DNA of 34,010 nucleotides from Paracoccaceae bacterium (GTDB taxonomy: Bacteria; Pseudomonadota; Alphaproteobacteria; Rhodobacterales; Rhodobacteraceae). Position 1 is the stretch's first letter. The number at the start of each line of letters is the position of its first letter. The notes beneath the pieces are model-generated. The model worked only from the letters and a program-made list of their open reading frames with translations. It was not told the DNA's origin and made no database searches. The stretch is taken from contig PXDM01000383.1 of the NCBI GenBank assembly GCA_003565055.1, positions 1 through 34,010 of the forward strand, written 5' to 3'. A program made the translations under genes and the position numbers. Shown piece after piece: positions 1 through 7,718 of the stretch.

Positions 1-1159
1 CCGACAGCATGTTGATGCCGGCGGCCACGACCATGCCGAACATCACGATGACGCCGCCGCCCAGCACCTCGATCGGGATGGTGGAGATCAGCGCACCGAC
101 CTTGGGGAAGAGCCCCGCAAAGATCAGGAAAATCGCGCCGATGGTCACGACATGGCGGCTCATGACGCCGGTCATGGCGATCAGCCCGACATTCTGGCTG
201 AAGCTGGTATTGGGTAGCGCCCCAAAAAGCCCGGAGGCCGCCGTGCCGATCCCGTCGGCATAGGTCGCGCCTTGGATCTCACGCTCGGTCGCTTCGCGGC
301 CTGCGCCGCCCTTGGTGATGCCCGAGACATCGCCCACAGTCTCGACTGCCGAGACAAAGGCCATGGCGCAGAAGGCGATGATCGCGGCTGCGGTGAATTC
401 CAGTCCGAAATGGAGCGGATTGGGCAGCGCGAAGGCCGCAGCGCGCCCGATGCCCGAGAAATCGACCATCCCCATCGCGAAAGCCGCGCCGTAGCCTGCG
501 CAAAGACCCAGCAAAACCGCTGAAATGGCCAGCATGCCGCGTGCGTAGAATTTCAGCCCGAGCGTGACGAAGATCACAAGCAGCGCGACTGACCAGCTTT
601 GCAGATTGCCGAAACGCTCCGTGCCCATCAGCGGCACCCCGCCTGCGGCATATTGAATGCCCACCCGCACCAGCGCGAGGCCGATCATCAGCACCACAAG
701 CCCCGTCACCAGCGGCGGCAGCGCGAAGCGGATGCGCCCAATGATGGTGCCGAGCGCGGCATGGAAGAGCCCGCCCACGAGGATCCCGCCCATCACGGCG
801 GCCATGGCATCGACGCCCTTGCCCGCGACCAGCGGGATCATGATCGGGATGAAGGCGAAGGATGTGCCTTGCACGATGGGCAGTTTCGCGCCGACCGGGC
901 CGAACGTGATCGTCTGCAACAGCGTGGCGACCCCGGCGAAGAACATCGACATCTGGATCATGTAGATCAGATTGGGGAAATCCGGCGAGCCGGAGCCGAA
1001 GCCGAAGCCTGCCGCGCCAGCCACGATGATCGCAGGCGTGACATTGGCCACGAACATTGCCAGCACATGCTGCACGCCGAGCGGGATCGCCTTGTAAAGC
1101 GGCGGCATGAAATCGGGGTCGCGCAACTGTTCCGGGGTGCCAAGGGCGCTGTCTGCCAT
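1..1159 (-). CDS. NCS2-family uracil/xanthine/urate permease (partial, C-terminus beyond left edge)
   Basis: Inner-membrane nucleobase:cation symporter of the NCS2 (NAT) family, probably importing xanthine or urate for the catabolic genes beside it. Translating the minus strand from the ATG at 1159 gives 386 residues with no stop before the window edge; family members are about 440-480 residues, so the last part is missing. The protein is almost entirely hydrophobic helices. The family signatures are visible: an acidic motif VETVGDVSG near residue 270 and the NAT signature region SFSQNVGLIAMTGV near residue 320. GGACAGATC lies just before the ATG, so the ribosome site contains GGA. It is the third minus-strand gene after puuE-uraD and allA, with an 83-base gap after allA, so it is probably co-transcribed with them. 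The context favours urate or xanthine over uracil, but the substrate cannot be read from sequence. Confidence 0.9.
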   Translation of the reverse strand, partial: MADSALGTPEQLRDPDFMPPLYKAIPLGVQHVLAMFVANVTPAIIVAGAAGFGFGSGSPDFPNLIYMIQMSMFFAGVATLLQTITFGPVGAKLPIVQGTSFAFIPIMIPLVAGKGVDAMAAVMGGILVGGLFHAALGTIIGRIRFALPPLVTGLVVLMIGLALVRVGIQYAAGGVPLMGTERFGNLQSWSVALLVIFVTLGLKFYARGMLAISAVLLGLCAGYGAAFAMGMVDFSGIGRAAAFALPNPLHFGLEFTAAAIIAFCAMAFVSAVETVGDVSGITKGGAGREATEREIQGATYADGIGTAASGLFGALPNTSFSQNVGLIAMTGVMSRHVVTIGAIFLIFAGLFPKVGALISTIPIEVLGGGVIVMFGMVVAAGINMLS

Positions 1160-1242
1160 GATCTGTCCTCCATCAGGCGGGTCGTGTTCCGTGGGCAGGA
1201 TCGCCCGGCGGGGTGTGAGATGCCTTGCGCGCCGCGTCCTCC

Positions 1243-1737
1243 TCACGCTGGCGCGCGCACCTCCCAAGGGGTGTCGAACCAGTGTTCTTCGAGGTTGGGG
1301 CTGGTCCCGATCCGGTCAATGACCGCGAACCGCCCCGGATGGCTGAGCGGAGTAAGCACCCCGTGCCAGATGTTACGGTGAAAATTGATGCCCTGCGCGC
1401 CATTGCTGAGGAAGGCTTGCGGGCGACCGGGCCGACCGCCTTCATCTTGGGCGGTGATGACCAGAAATGCCTGTTCATGCATCGGAATGAAAGCCTGGCT
1501 GCCCTCGGGATGCCGCTCGACCATCTCCAGCAGATAGGGCAGGGCGCGGGGGACCGCGTCAAAGAGCGAGATCCCGGCGCGCCCGTCCGGGCCGAAATCG
1601 AGCCGGGCACGGTCATGGAAGCGCCCGCAGAGCCCCTGATTGATCAGCTTGTCGGGCCCGCCTGTGACGTCGAGCACATCGCCGAAAGGCGCGAAGGCGT
1701 CTTGCGTTAGGGCAGAAAGGGTGAGGATGCGCGTCAC
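1243..1737 (-). CDS. allA: Ureidoglycolate lyase
   Basis: Cytosolic enzyme that splits (S)-ureidoglycolate into glyoxylate and urea, the last step of allantoin catabolism by the allantoicase route. The translation (164 residues) matches the AllA family in length and pattern: an N-terminal LTQDAFAPFGDVLDV block, CGRFHDRARLDF, a cupin-type stretch FIPMHEQAFLVI, and NFHRNIWHGVLTPL near the C-terminus, which carries the metal-binding histidine context. I chose the GTG at 1737 because GAGG sits six bases before it and because the longer TTG start at 1785 would add a low-complexity proline tail (PKILNTPPPPSP) that comes from an intergenic repeat-like sequence. The gene follows puuE-uraD by 58 bases and precedes the purine permease, so one transcript is likely. 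Confidence 0.88.
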   Translation of the reverse strand: MTRILTLSALTQDAFAPFGDVLDVTGGPDKLINQGLCGRFHDRARLDFGPDGRAGISLFDAVPRALPYLLEMVERHPEGSQAFIPMHEQAFLVITAQDEGGRPGRPQAFLSNGAQGINFHRNIWHGVLTPLSHPGRFAVIDRIGTSPNLEEHWFDTPWEVRAPA

Positions 1738-1795
1738 ATCAGACCTCGGGCTTGGCGGAGGGGGTGTATTGAGTATTTTTGGCAAGAAAATGCCA

Positions 1796-3211
1796 TCAGG
1801 GCAGGATATCCTTCAGGCGCAACTCCGCGATGCGTTCGACCTGGGCGCAGGCGGTGGCGAATTCGGTCTCGGTGTCGCTCTCGATGCGGGCCTGAAAGGC
1901 CGCGAGGATCGAGGTCTTGGTGTTGTCGCGCACGGCGATGATGAAGGGAAAGCCGTGTTTCGCGACATAGGCCGTGTTCAGTTGCTCGAAACTGGCGCGC
2001 TCGGCATCTGTGAGCGCATCGAGCCCGGCACTTGCCTGTTCGCCGGTCGATTCTGGCGTGAGCCGTTTGGCCGCGGCGAGTTTGCCCGCGAGGTCCGGGT
2101 GCGCGCGCAGCACCTTGAGCCGGTCGGCCTCGCTGGCGCTGCGAAAGGCGCGGGCGAGCGCATTGGCCAGCCCCGTCGCGCTGTCATGGGCGGGGCCGAG
2201 TTCCAGCGCATGGGCGCGTTCGGCGACCCAGGGCGAATGCTCGTAGATGCTGCCGAAGCTCTCGACGAATTGCGCCTGTGACATGGCGCTGGGGCGGGTG
2301 CGGCGTTGATGCGGATGCTGCGCGGCCCAATGCTGCGCGATGTCGATGCGGCGGGCGAACCAGACGCCGTCATGCGCCTGCGCGTGATCGAGGAAACGCA
2401 TCAGCGCTGCGATCTTGCCGGGACGCCCGATCAGGCGGCAATGCAGCCCGATGGAGAGCATCTTGGGCGCGCCGCTTTCGCCTTCCGCATAGAGCACGTC
2501 GAAAGCGTCCTTGAGATAGTCCTCGAAATCGCGCCCGGTGACCCAGCCCGGCGCGGTGGCGAAGCGCATGTCATTGGCTTCCAGCGTGTAGGGCAGGATC
2601 AACTGATCGCGGGGCCCGAATTCCATCCAATGCGGCAGGTCATCGTCGTATGTGTCCGAGATCCAGTCGAATTGCCCTGTCTCGGCCGCCAGTCGCACTG
2701 TGTTGACGGAACACCGCCCCGTATACCAGCCGCGCGGGGCTTCACCCACCACTTCTGCGTGCAGGCGGATCGCCTCGGCGATGGCGGCGCGTTCCTCGGC
2801 CTCCGGCATGTCGCGATGCTCGACCCATTTTAGCCCGTGGCTCGCGATTTCCCAATTGGCGGCTTTCATCGCGGCCACCTGTTCGGGATTGCGCGCAAGC
2901 GCCGAGGCCACGCCGTAGATCGTGACCGGCAGGCCGCGCCCGGTGAACAGCCGATGGAGACGCCAGAACCCGGCCCGCGCGCCGTAGTCATAGATCGATT
3001 CCATGTTCCAATGGCGCTGACCCGGCCAGGGCTGCGCACCGGGGATGTCGGAGAGGAACCCTTCCGAGGCAGCATCGCCATGCAGCAGGCAATTCTCGCC
3101 GCCCTCTTCATAATTCAGCACCAGCGAGATCGCGAGTTTCGCCCCGCCCGGCCAATCAGCATTGGGGGGCGTTGCGCCATATCCGGTCAGGTTGCGAGGG
3201 TAACGTTGCAC
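1796..3211 (-). CDS. puuE-uraD: Fused allantoinase PuuE / OHCU decarboxylase UraD
   Basis: Bifunctional ureide-pathway protein of 471 residues. Residues about 1-300 are a polysaccharide-deacetylase-like, metal-cofactor-independent allantoinase (PuuE), recognised by RYPRNLTGYG, LNYEEGGENCLLHGDAASE, HWNMESIYDYG, IASHGLKW and the RGWYTGRCSVNT stretch. Residues about 305-471 are 2-oxo-4-hydroxy-4-carboxy-5-ureidoimidazoline decarboxylase, with LRAHPDLAGKLA (catalytic His region), the STGEQ motif and HGFPFIIAVR. The fusion makes (S)-allantoin from OHCU and then opens it to allantoate, so the domain order is reversed relative to the pathway. Such fusions are known for the family. The start is GTG at 3211: GGAGG lies six bases upstream and the family N-terminus begins here; the open frame continues further upstream but without family similarity. 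It is transcribed divergently from 5-hydroxyisourate hydrolase. Confidence 0.93.
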   Translation of the reverse strand: MQRYPRNLTGYGATPPNADWPGGAKLAISLVLNYEEGGENCLLHGDAASEGFLSDIPGAQPWPGQRHWNMESIYDYGARAGFWRLHRLFTGRGLPVTIYGVASALARNPEQVAAMKAANWEIASHGLKWVEHRDMPEAEERAAIAEAIRLHAEVVGEAPRGWYTGRCSVNTVRLAAETGQFDWISDTYDDDLPHWMEFGPRDQLILPYTLEANDMRFATAPGWVTGRDFEDYLKDAFDVLYAEGESGAPKMLSIGLHCRLIGRPGKIAALMRFLDHAQAHDGVWFARRIDIAQHWAAQHPHQRRTRPSAMSQAQFVESFGSIYEHSPWVAERAHALELGPAHDSATGLANALARAFRSASEADRLKVLRAHPDLAGKLAAAKRLTPESTGEQASAGLDALTDAERASFEQLNTAYVAKHGFPFIIAVRDNTKTSILAAFQARIESDTETEFATACAQVERIAELRLKDILP

Positions 3212-3233
3212 GGGCGGCCTCCGGGTTGGGATG

Positions 3234-3285
3234 ATTATGTGATAATGCAGAATAATGATTTTCATTTTCTGGGAATTTTTGAAAG
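3234..3285. promoter_or_regulatory. Candidate operator/promoter region between puuE-uraD and hiuH
   Basis: The 162-base divergent gap (3212-3373) has an AT-rich core unlike its GC-rich surroundings. It contains two 5-3-5 inverted repeats, ATTAT-GTG-ATAAT (3234-3246) and AATGA-TTT-TCATT (3254-3266), whose starts are 20 bases apart, about two helical turns. TGATTTTCA (3256-3264) and TTTGAAAG (3278-3285) both recur in the same order in the gap between the LysR gene and puuD. Binding by the neighbouring LysR regulator is an inference; no clear -35/-10 pair was identified. Confidence 0.45.
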
Positions 3286-3373
3286 ACCTCAAGCCCGTGG
3301 CGCGCGCGAAGGGCTGGATGTTTCGCGCAAGGCGCTGCAAGATCGGGCAAATCACAGCGAGCGCGGGGGCAAG

Positions 3374-3730
3374 ATGACCGGATTTCTGACGACGCATGTT
3401 CTGGATACGGCGCGGGGCGTCCCGGCGGAGGGGCTGGACGTCACGCTTTACCGGCTCGATGGCGCTGAGCGCGTGGAGCTTGCGCGGATGCGCACCAATG
3501 CTGACGGGCGCACGGACAGCCCGATCCTGCCTGCCGAGGCTTTCGCGACAGGCTGCTATGAGCTGATCTTCGCGGCGGGTGCCTATTTGCGCGCGAGCGG
3601 GCAGGCGAGGGCGGAGCCGCTGTTTCTGGACGAGGTGCCGATCCGTTTCGGCATCAGCGACCCCGAGAGCCACTATCATGTGCCGCTCCTGATCTCGCCC
3701 TTCAGCTTCTCGACCTATCGCGGCAGCTGA
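3374..3730 (+). CDS. uraH: 5-hydroxyisourate hydrolase (transthyretin-like)
   Basis: Hydrolyses 5-hydroxyisourate, the product of urate oxidation, to OHCU, which is the substrate of the UraD domain encoded divergently. The 118-residue translation is the normal family length and shows the diagnostic features: LTTHVLDTARGVPAEG at the N-terminus, RTNADGR in the middle, and the C-terminal YRGS tetrapeptide that forms part of the active site of the transthyretin-like tetramer. The ATG at 3374 was chosen because the family begins with this block; the open frame extends upstream but is unrelated. The ribosome site is weak (GGGGC). The 3' end overlaps the LysR gene tail to tail by 16 bases. Confidence 0.93.
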   Translation: MTGFLTTHVLDTARGVPAEGLDVTLYRLDGAERVELARMRTNADGRTDSPILPAEAFATGCYELIFAAGAYLRASGQARAEPLFLDEVPIRFGISDPESHYHVPLLISPFSFSTYRGS

Positions 3731-4650
3731 GCCAAGGCGGCTTCGGCCTCGGCCAGCGCGGTCTTGATCCGGGCGGCGATGAAATCGGCGAAAAGCGTCA
3801 CTTTCGGATCGCGCAAGCGGCGATGCGGGGTCAGGGCGGCGAGGGTGACAGGCTGCGGCGGTGTGGCCTCGGCGACCGGGACCAGCGTGCCGTTGAGCAG
3901 ATGGTCGGCGATCTCGAAAACCGGCTTCATCACGATCCCGCGCCCGTCGAGCGCCCAGGCGGTCAGCACATCGCCATCATCGGATTCAAACGGCCCCCTG
4001 ATCTTGAAGCGCTGCGGCCCGGTCGGGGTTTTCAGCGTCCACTGAAATTCCCGCGCGCCGGGGAAGCGCAGGTTCAGGCAGTCATGCCCGTCACGCACCA
4101 GCGCGGCCCCATCTGCAGGCCGACCACGCCGCGCAACATAGTCGGGGGCTGCGCAGAGAATGCGCGGACATTCCGCGATCACCCGCACCTTGAGCGTTGA
4201 ATCCTCCAGCGTGCCCAGATGAAAGGCCAGATCGAGCCCTTCGCCCGTGACATCAATGCTGCGATCCGACAGGCGCAGGCGCAATTCGATTTCGGGATTG
4301 GCATCCTTGAAGCCCGGCACATGCGGCGCGATCAGCCGCCGCCCGATGCCCAGCGGCGCCGCGACATAGATGATGCCGCGCGGGGTGGCCGTGGCATGGC
4401 TGAGCGCGCCTTCGGCCTCCGAGATCGCATCGAGGATTTTCAGCGCGCCCTCGTAGAACAGCTGCCCGTTCGAGGTTGGTTGCAGCGAGCGCGTCGTACG
4501 GTTGAAGAGCCGCACGCCCAGGTGCTTTTCAAGCTCCGCGACCCGCGCCGAGGCCACAGCCGGCGAGGTGCGCTGATCGCGTGCAGCCGCAGACATGCTG
4601 CCCAATTCATAGACACGCACAAACATTTGGACATTGTTCAGATAGGCCAT
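3715..4650 (-). CDS. LysR-family transcriptional regulator (probable ureide-locus regulator)
   Basis: A 311-residue LysR-type regulator. The N-terminal winged helix-turn-helix is clear: MFVRVYELGSMSAAARD, SPAVASARVAELEKHLGVRLF and NRTTRSLQPT at about residues 8-55. The rest is the periplasmic-binding-protein-like effector domain. It is transcribed away from puuD and overlaps hiuH at the 3' end, so it sits inside the urate locus and probably controls it, with a purine-pathway metabolite as inducer (inference). The start at ATG 4650 is the usual LysR start (MAYLNN) although no strong Shine-Dalgarno precedes it, which is common for autorepressed LysR genes. The closest subfamily by pattern is the large CrgA/DsdC-like group; a specific name is not justified. 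Confidence 0.88.
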   Translation of the reverse strand: MAYLNNVQMFVRVYELGSMSAAARDQRTSPAVASARVAELEKHLGVRLFNRTTRSLQPTSNGQLFYEGALKILDAISEAEGALSHATATPRGIIYVAAPLGIGRRLIAPHVPGFKDANPEIELRLRLSDRSIDVTGEGLDLAFHLGTLEDSTLKVRVIAECPRILCAAPDYVARRGRPADGAALVRDGHDCLNLRFPGAREFQWTLKTPTGPQRFKIRGPFESDDGDVLTAWALDGRGIVMKPVFEIADHLLNGTLVPVAEATPPQPVTLAALTPHRRLRDPKVTLFADFIAARIKTALAEAEAALAQLPR

Positions 4651-4652
4651 AG

Positions 4653-4723
4653 TGATTTTCAGGCTGCATTTGAAAGTGATGGGTGTTTTCTTGAATTAAC
4701 AGAAAGCGGCGCGCTGGTATAGG
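4653..4723 (+). promoter_or_regulatory. puuD promoter and candidate LysR operator region
   Basis: A possible sigma-70 promoter for puuD is TTAACA (4696-4701), 16 bases, TATAGG (4718-4723), placing the start about 25-30 bases before the gene. The inverted arms TTTCT (4687-4691) and AGAAA (4701-4705) bracket the -35 element. TGATTTTCA (4653-4661) and TTTGAAAG (4669-4676) repeat the boxes found in front of the puuE-uraD and hiuH pair. Promoter assignment is by eye only. Confidence 0.4.
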
Positions 4724-4756
4724 CTGCCGTCATGCGCGACAAGAAAGGATAATGCG

Positions 4757-5986
4757 ATGCTGGAACTGGCCGTCTGGGGGGCGTGGGCGGAATTTGCCGT
4801 GCGCTGGTTGCATGTGATCACGGCCATCGCCTGGATCGGATCGAGCTTCTATTTCATTGCCCTCGATCTGGGCTTGCGGAAATCACCCTCACTCGCGCCC
4901 GGCGCGTCCGGGGAAGAATGGCAGGTCCATGGCGGGGGCTTCTATCACATCCAGAAATACCTGATCGCGCCGGACAAGATGCCGGATCATCTGATCTGGC
5001 ACAAATGGCAGAGCTATGTGACCTGGCTCTCGGGTTTCGCGCTGCTGGTGCTGGTCTATTATGTCGGTGCGGAATTCTATCTCATCGACCGCTCCCTTGC
5101 CGATCTGGCGGTCTGGCAAGCGGTCGCGCTCTCGGTGGCCTCGCTGTCGGTCGGCTGGCTGATCTACGATGCGCTGTGCAAATCCCGTTTCGGCGAGGAC
5201 AATACGCGCCTGATGGTGCTCCTCTTCGTGCTGCTCGTGGTCATGGCCTGGGGCTACACGCAGGTCTTCACGGGGCGGGCGGCACTCCTGCATCTGGGCG
5301 CCTTCACGGCGACGATCATGAGCGCGAATGTGTTTTTCATCATCATTCCCAATCAGAAGATCGTCGTGGCGGATCTGCGCGCAGGCCGCACCCCGGATGC
5401 GAAATACGGGAAAATCGCCAAGCAGCGCTCGACGCATAACAACTACCTGACCCTGCCGGTGCTGTTTCTGATGCTTTCCAACCATTACCCGTTGGCCTTT
5501 GCGTCGGAATTCAACTGGTTGATCGCCGGGCTGGTCTTTCTGATGGGGGTCACGATCCGGCATTTCTTCAACAGCATGCATATGGGCGAGGGGTATAAGT
5601 GGTGGACCTGGGGGGCAACGACGGCGCTTTTCGTGGCGATTGTTCTGCTCTCGACCCTCGGGCAGCCGCGCGTCACGCAGGATGATACCGCGCGCCTGCC
5701 GCTCTCGGTCGCGCGCTTTGTCGAGGATCCGCATTTCGAGGATGCCTATTGGTCCGTGGTGGGCCATTGCTCCATGTGTCACGCCGAAGAGCCGCTCTGG
5801 CCGGGGCTGCATTGGGCGCCCAAGGGCGTGGTGCTGGAAACCGAAGCGCAGGTCGCGCGAGCCGCCCAGACGATCTATCTGCAATCGGGGCTCAGCCACG
5901 CCATGCCCCCCGGCAGCACGGTCCTGATGGATGCGGAGGCGCGCCAGCAAATCGTCACATGGTATCGAAGCGCCACAGGCTCCTGA
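4757..5986 (+). CDS. puuD: Membrane-bound urate oxidase with cytochrome c domain
   Basis: Oxidises urate to 5-hydroxyisourate and passes electrons to the respiratory chain rather than directly to oxygen, as known for the PuuD family (formerly DUF989). The 409-residue protein starts WLHVITAIAWIGSSFYFIALD and has about eight predicted membrane helices up to residue 300, with conserved histidines including IRHFFNSMHMGEGYKWW. The C-terminal part is a cytochrome c domain with the haem motif C338-S-M-C341-H342 and a possible axial Met in HAMPPG near residue 385. The start at ATG 4757 has AAGGA seven bases before it. It faces away from the LysR gene, and its product feeds hiuH and the puuE-uraD fusion in this locus. 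No soluble uricase or FAD urate hydroxylase is present, so PuuD is the entry enzyme here. Confidence 0.94.
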   Translation: MLELAVWGAWAEFAVRWLHVITAIAWIGSSFYFIALDLGLRKSPSLAPGASGEEWQVHGGGFYHIQKYLIAPDKMPDHLIWHKWQSYVTWLSGFALLVLVYYVGAEFYLIDRSLADLAVWQAVALSVASLSVGWLIYDALCKSRFGEDNTRLMVLLFVLLVVMAWGYTQVFTGRAALLHLGAFTATIMSANVFFIIIPNQKIVVADLRAGRTPDAKYGKIAKQRSTHNNYLTLPVLFLMLSNHYPLAFASEFNWLIAGLVFLMGVTIRHFFNSMHMGEGYKWWTWGATTALFVAIVLLSTLGQPRVTQDDTARLPLSVARFVEDPHFEDAYWSVVGHCSMCHAEEPLWPGLHWAPKGVVLETEAQVARAAQTIYLQSGLSHAMPPGSTVLMDAEARQQIVTWYRSATGS

Positions 5987-6000
5987 TTTCATCTTTGTTC

Positions 6001-6051
6001 AAATATCCTGGGGGGCGTCCCGCAGAGCGGGGCGCGGGGGGCAAAGCCCCC
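6001..6051. repeat. GC-rich hairpin repeat after puuD
   Basis: AAATATCCTGGGGGG is followed by two adjacent hairpins: CCCGC-AGA-GCGGG (6019-6031) and GGGGGC-AAA-GCCCCC (6037-6051). Sequences of this shape, an ATATCC start followed by G-runs and a GGGGGC/GCCCCC arm, are common between genes in Rhodobacteraceae chromosomes (general knowledge, not searched). Role unknown; it may help terminate or stabilise puuD mRNA. Confidence 0.6.
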
Positions 6052-6066
6052 ACACAGCACAAACGC

Positions 6067-6098
6067 AAAAAGCCCCACGTCAGCGCGTGGGGCTTTTT
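6067..6098. terminator. Bidirectional intrinsic terminator between puuD and pckA
   Basis: Perfect 13-base-pair stem (6067-6079 with 6086-6098) around the six-base loop TCAGCG. The arms are AAAAAGCCCCACG and CGTGGGGCTTTTT, so each strand has a GC stem followed by five T. It can end both puuD (plus) and pckA (minus), which converge here. Confidence 0.95.
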
Positions 6099-6119
6099 CG
6101 ATTGCGCGAACAGGAACGA

Positions 6120-7718
6120 TCAGCCGATCGCGGCCTGTTTCACCTCATCATCAATGAAGGGGGCGTATTGCGCGAAATTCTCTGCGAACATGCTCACAAG
6201 TTTTGCGGCCTGCGCGTCATAGGCGGCAGGGTCGCACCAGGTGCGGCGCGGATCAAGAAGCACCTCCGGCACGCCGGGTACGGACACAGGCACCTCGAAG
6301 CCGAAATTCGGATCACGGCGGAAGGTCGCGTTCTTCAGCGTGCCTTCGAGCGCCGCACTCAGGAGTGCGCGCGTGGCCTTGATCGGCATGCGCGACCCGG
6401 TGCCGTAAGCGCCGCCCGTCCAGCCCGTGTTCACCAGCCAGCATTCCGCGCCGAATTCCGCGATCTTCGCTTGCAGCAGCTTGCCATAGATCTCGGGGCG
6501 GCGCGGCATGAAGGGCGCGCCGAAGCAGGTCGAGAAGGTCGGCTGCGGCTCTGTCACGCCCTGTTCGGTCCCGGCCACTTTCGAGGTGAAGCCTGAGAGG
6601 AAGTGATACATCGCCTGTGCCGGGGTCAGGCGCGCGATGGGCGGCAGAACGCCGAACGCGTCGCAGGTCAACATGATGATGTTTTTCGGCACGCCGCCCA
6701 GCGAGGTCGCCGAGGCATTCGAGATCGCGTCAAGGGGATAGGCGACGCGGGTATTCGCGGTCAGGCTGGAATCGGTGAAATCCAGCTCCAGCGTGTCGGG
6801 GTCGAAGACCATGTTCTCCACGACACTGCCGAAACGATGCGTCGTCGCAAAGATCTCGGGCTCTGCCTCTGCATCGAGATTGATGGTCTTGGCGTAGCAG
6901 CCACCTTCGAAATTGAAGATCCCGCGGTCCGACCAGCCATGCTCATCATCCCCGATCAGCACGCGCGACGGGTCGGCCGAGAGCGTCGTCTTGCCGGTCC
7001 CCGAGAGCCCGAAGAACACGGCAGCATCCTCGGGATCGTTCAGCGCGTGATTGGCGGAGCAATGCATCGGCATGATGCCTTTTTCCGGCAAGAGATAGTT
7101 GAGCAGCGTGAAGACGGATTTCTTGTTCTCGCCGGCATAAGCGGTATTCGCGATCAGGATGATCTTTCGCGTCAGGTTCAGCGCGATCACGGTTTCCGAG
7201 CGGCAACCGTGACGGGCGGGGTCCGCCTTGAAGCTGGGGCAGTTGATGATGGTGAATTCCGGCTCGAATTGCGCAAGCTCTTCGGCCTCGGGGCGGCGCA
7301 GCATGTGGCGGATGAACAGCCCATGCCAGGCCAGTTCGGTGACGACGCGCACATCAAGACGGTGTTCCGGGTCCGCGCCACCAAAGAGGTCCTGCACGAA
7401 GACTTCGCCGCCCTGAAGATGGGCCAGCATGTCAGAATGCAGCTGGTCAAAGGCCGCCTCTGTCATCGGGGCATTGTTGTCCCACCAGATCTTGTCTTCG
7501 ACCTCGGGCGTGCGGACGACGAATTTGTCTTTCGGAGGCCGGCCTGTATGCGTGCCCGTCGCAACCAGAAACGCCCCGCCCAGTCCAAGCGTCCCTTCGC
7601 CGCGTTTGAGCGCGGCCTCGATCAAGGCGGGCTCAAGCAGGTTGTAGTGAACATTCGACACGCCGATAATGCCTTGATCTTCAAGGCGCTTATTGGGGTT
7701 CACACGGGGTGTTGTCAT
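6120..7718 (-). CDS. pckA: Phosphoenolpyruvate carboxykinase (ATP)
   Basis: Converts oxaloacetate and ATP to phosphoenolpyruvate, the gateway of gluconeogenesis from organic acids. The 532-residue protein has the normal length for the ATP-dependent type. Visible motifs are GTHTGRPPKDKFVVR near the N-terminus, the kinase-1a P-loop GLSGTGKTTLSAD near residue 236, the metal-binding IGDDEHGW that follows it, and NTGWTGGAYGTGSRMPIK for adenine and ribose binding. The ATG at 7718 has GGAG eight bases upstream and matches the family N-terminus (RVNPNKRLEDQG); the frame stays open further upstream but is unrelated. pckA divergent from chvI is a conserved arrangement in alphaproteobacteria, and ChvI and carbon-source regulators are known to affect pckA in relatives. 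Confidence 0.97.
   Translation of the reverse strand: MTTPRVNPNKRLEDQGIIGVSNVHYNLLEPALIEAALKRGEGTLGLGGAFLVATGTHTGRPPKDKFVVRTPEVEDKIWWDNNAPMTEAAFDQLHSDMLAHLQGGEVFVQDLFGGADPEHRLDVRVVTELAWHGLFIRHMLRRPEAEELAQFEPEFTIINCPSFKADPARHGCRSETVIALNLTRKIILIANTAYAGENKKSVFTLLNYLLPEKGIMPMHCSANHALNDPEDAAVFFGLSGTGKTTLSADPSRVLIGDDEHGWSDRGIFNFEGGCYAKTINLDAEAEPEIFATTHRFGSVVENMVFDPDTLELDFTDSSLTANTRVAYPLDAISNASATSLGGVPKNIIMLTCDAFGVLPPIARLTPAQAMYHFLSGFTSKVAGTEQGVTEPQPTFSTCFGAPFMPRRPEIYGKLLQAKIAEFGAECWLVNTGWTGGAYGTGSRMPIKATRALLSAALEGTLKNATFRRDPNFGFEVPVSVPGVPEVLLDPRRTWCDPAAYDAQAAKLVSMFAENFAQYAPFIDDEVKQAAIG

Noticed and set aside
599..1381. 260-residue plus-strand frame across the permease gene
   Set aside because: The minus strand encodes an NCS2 permease with its signature motifs over the same bases; the plus frame is His/Arg-rich with no similarity I recognise.
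4889..5992. 367-residue open frame antisense to puuD
   Set aside because: Shadow of the PuuD coding sequence; no membrane segments or motifs of its own.
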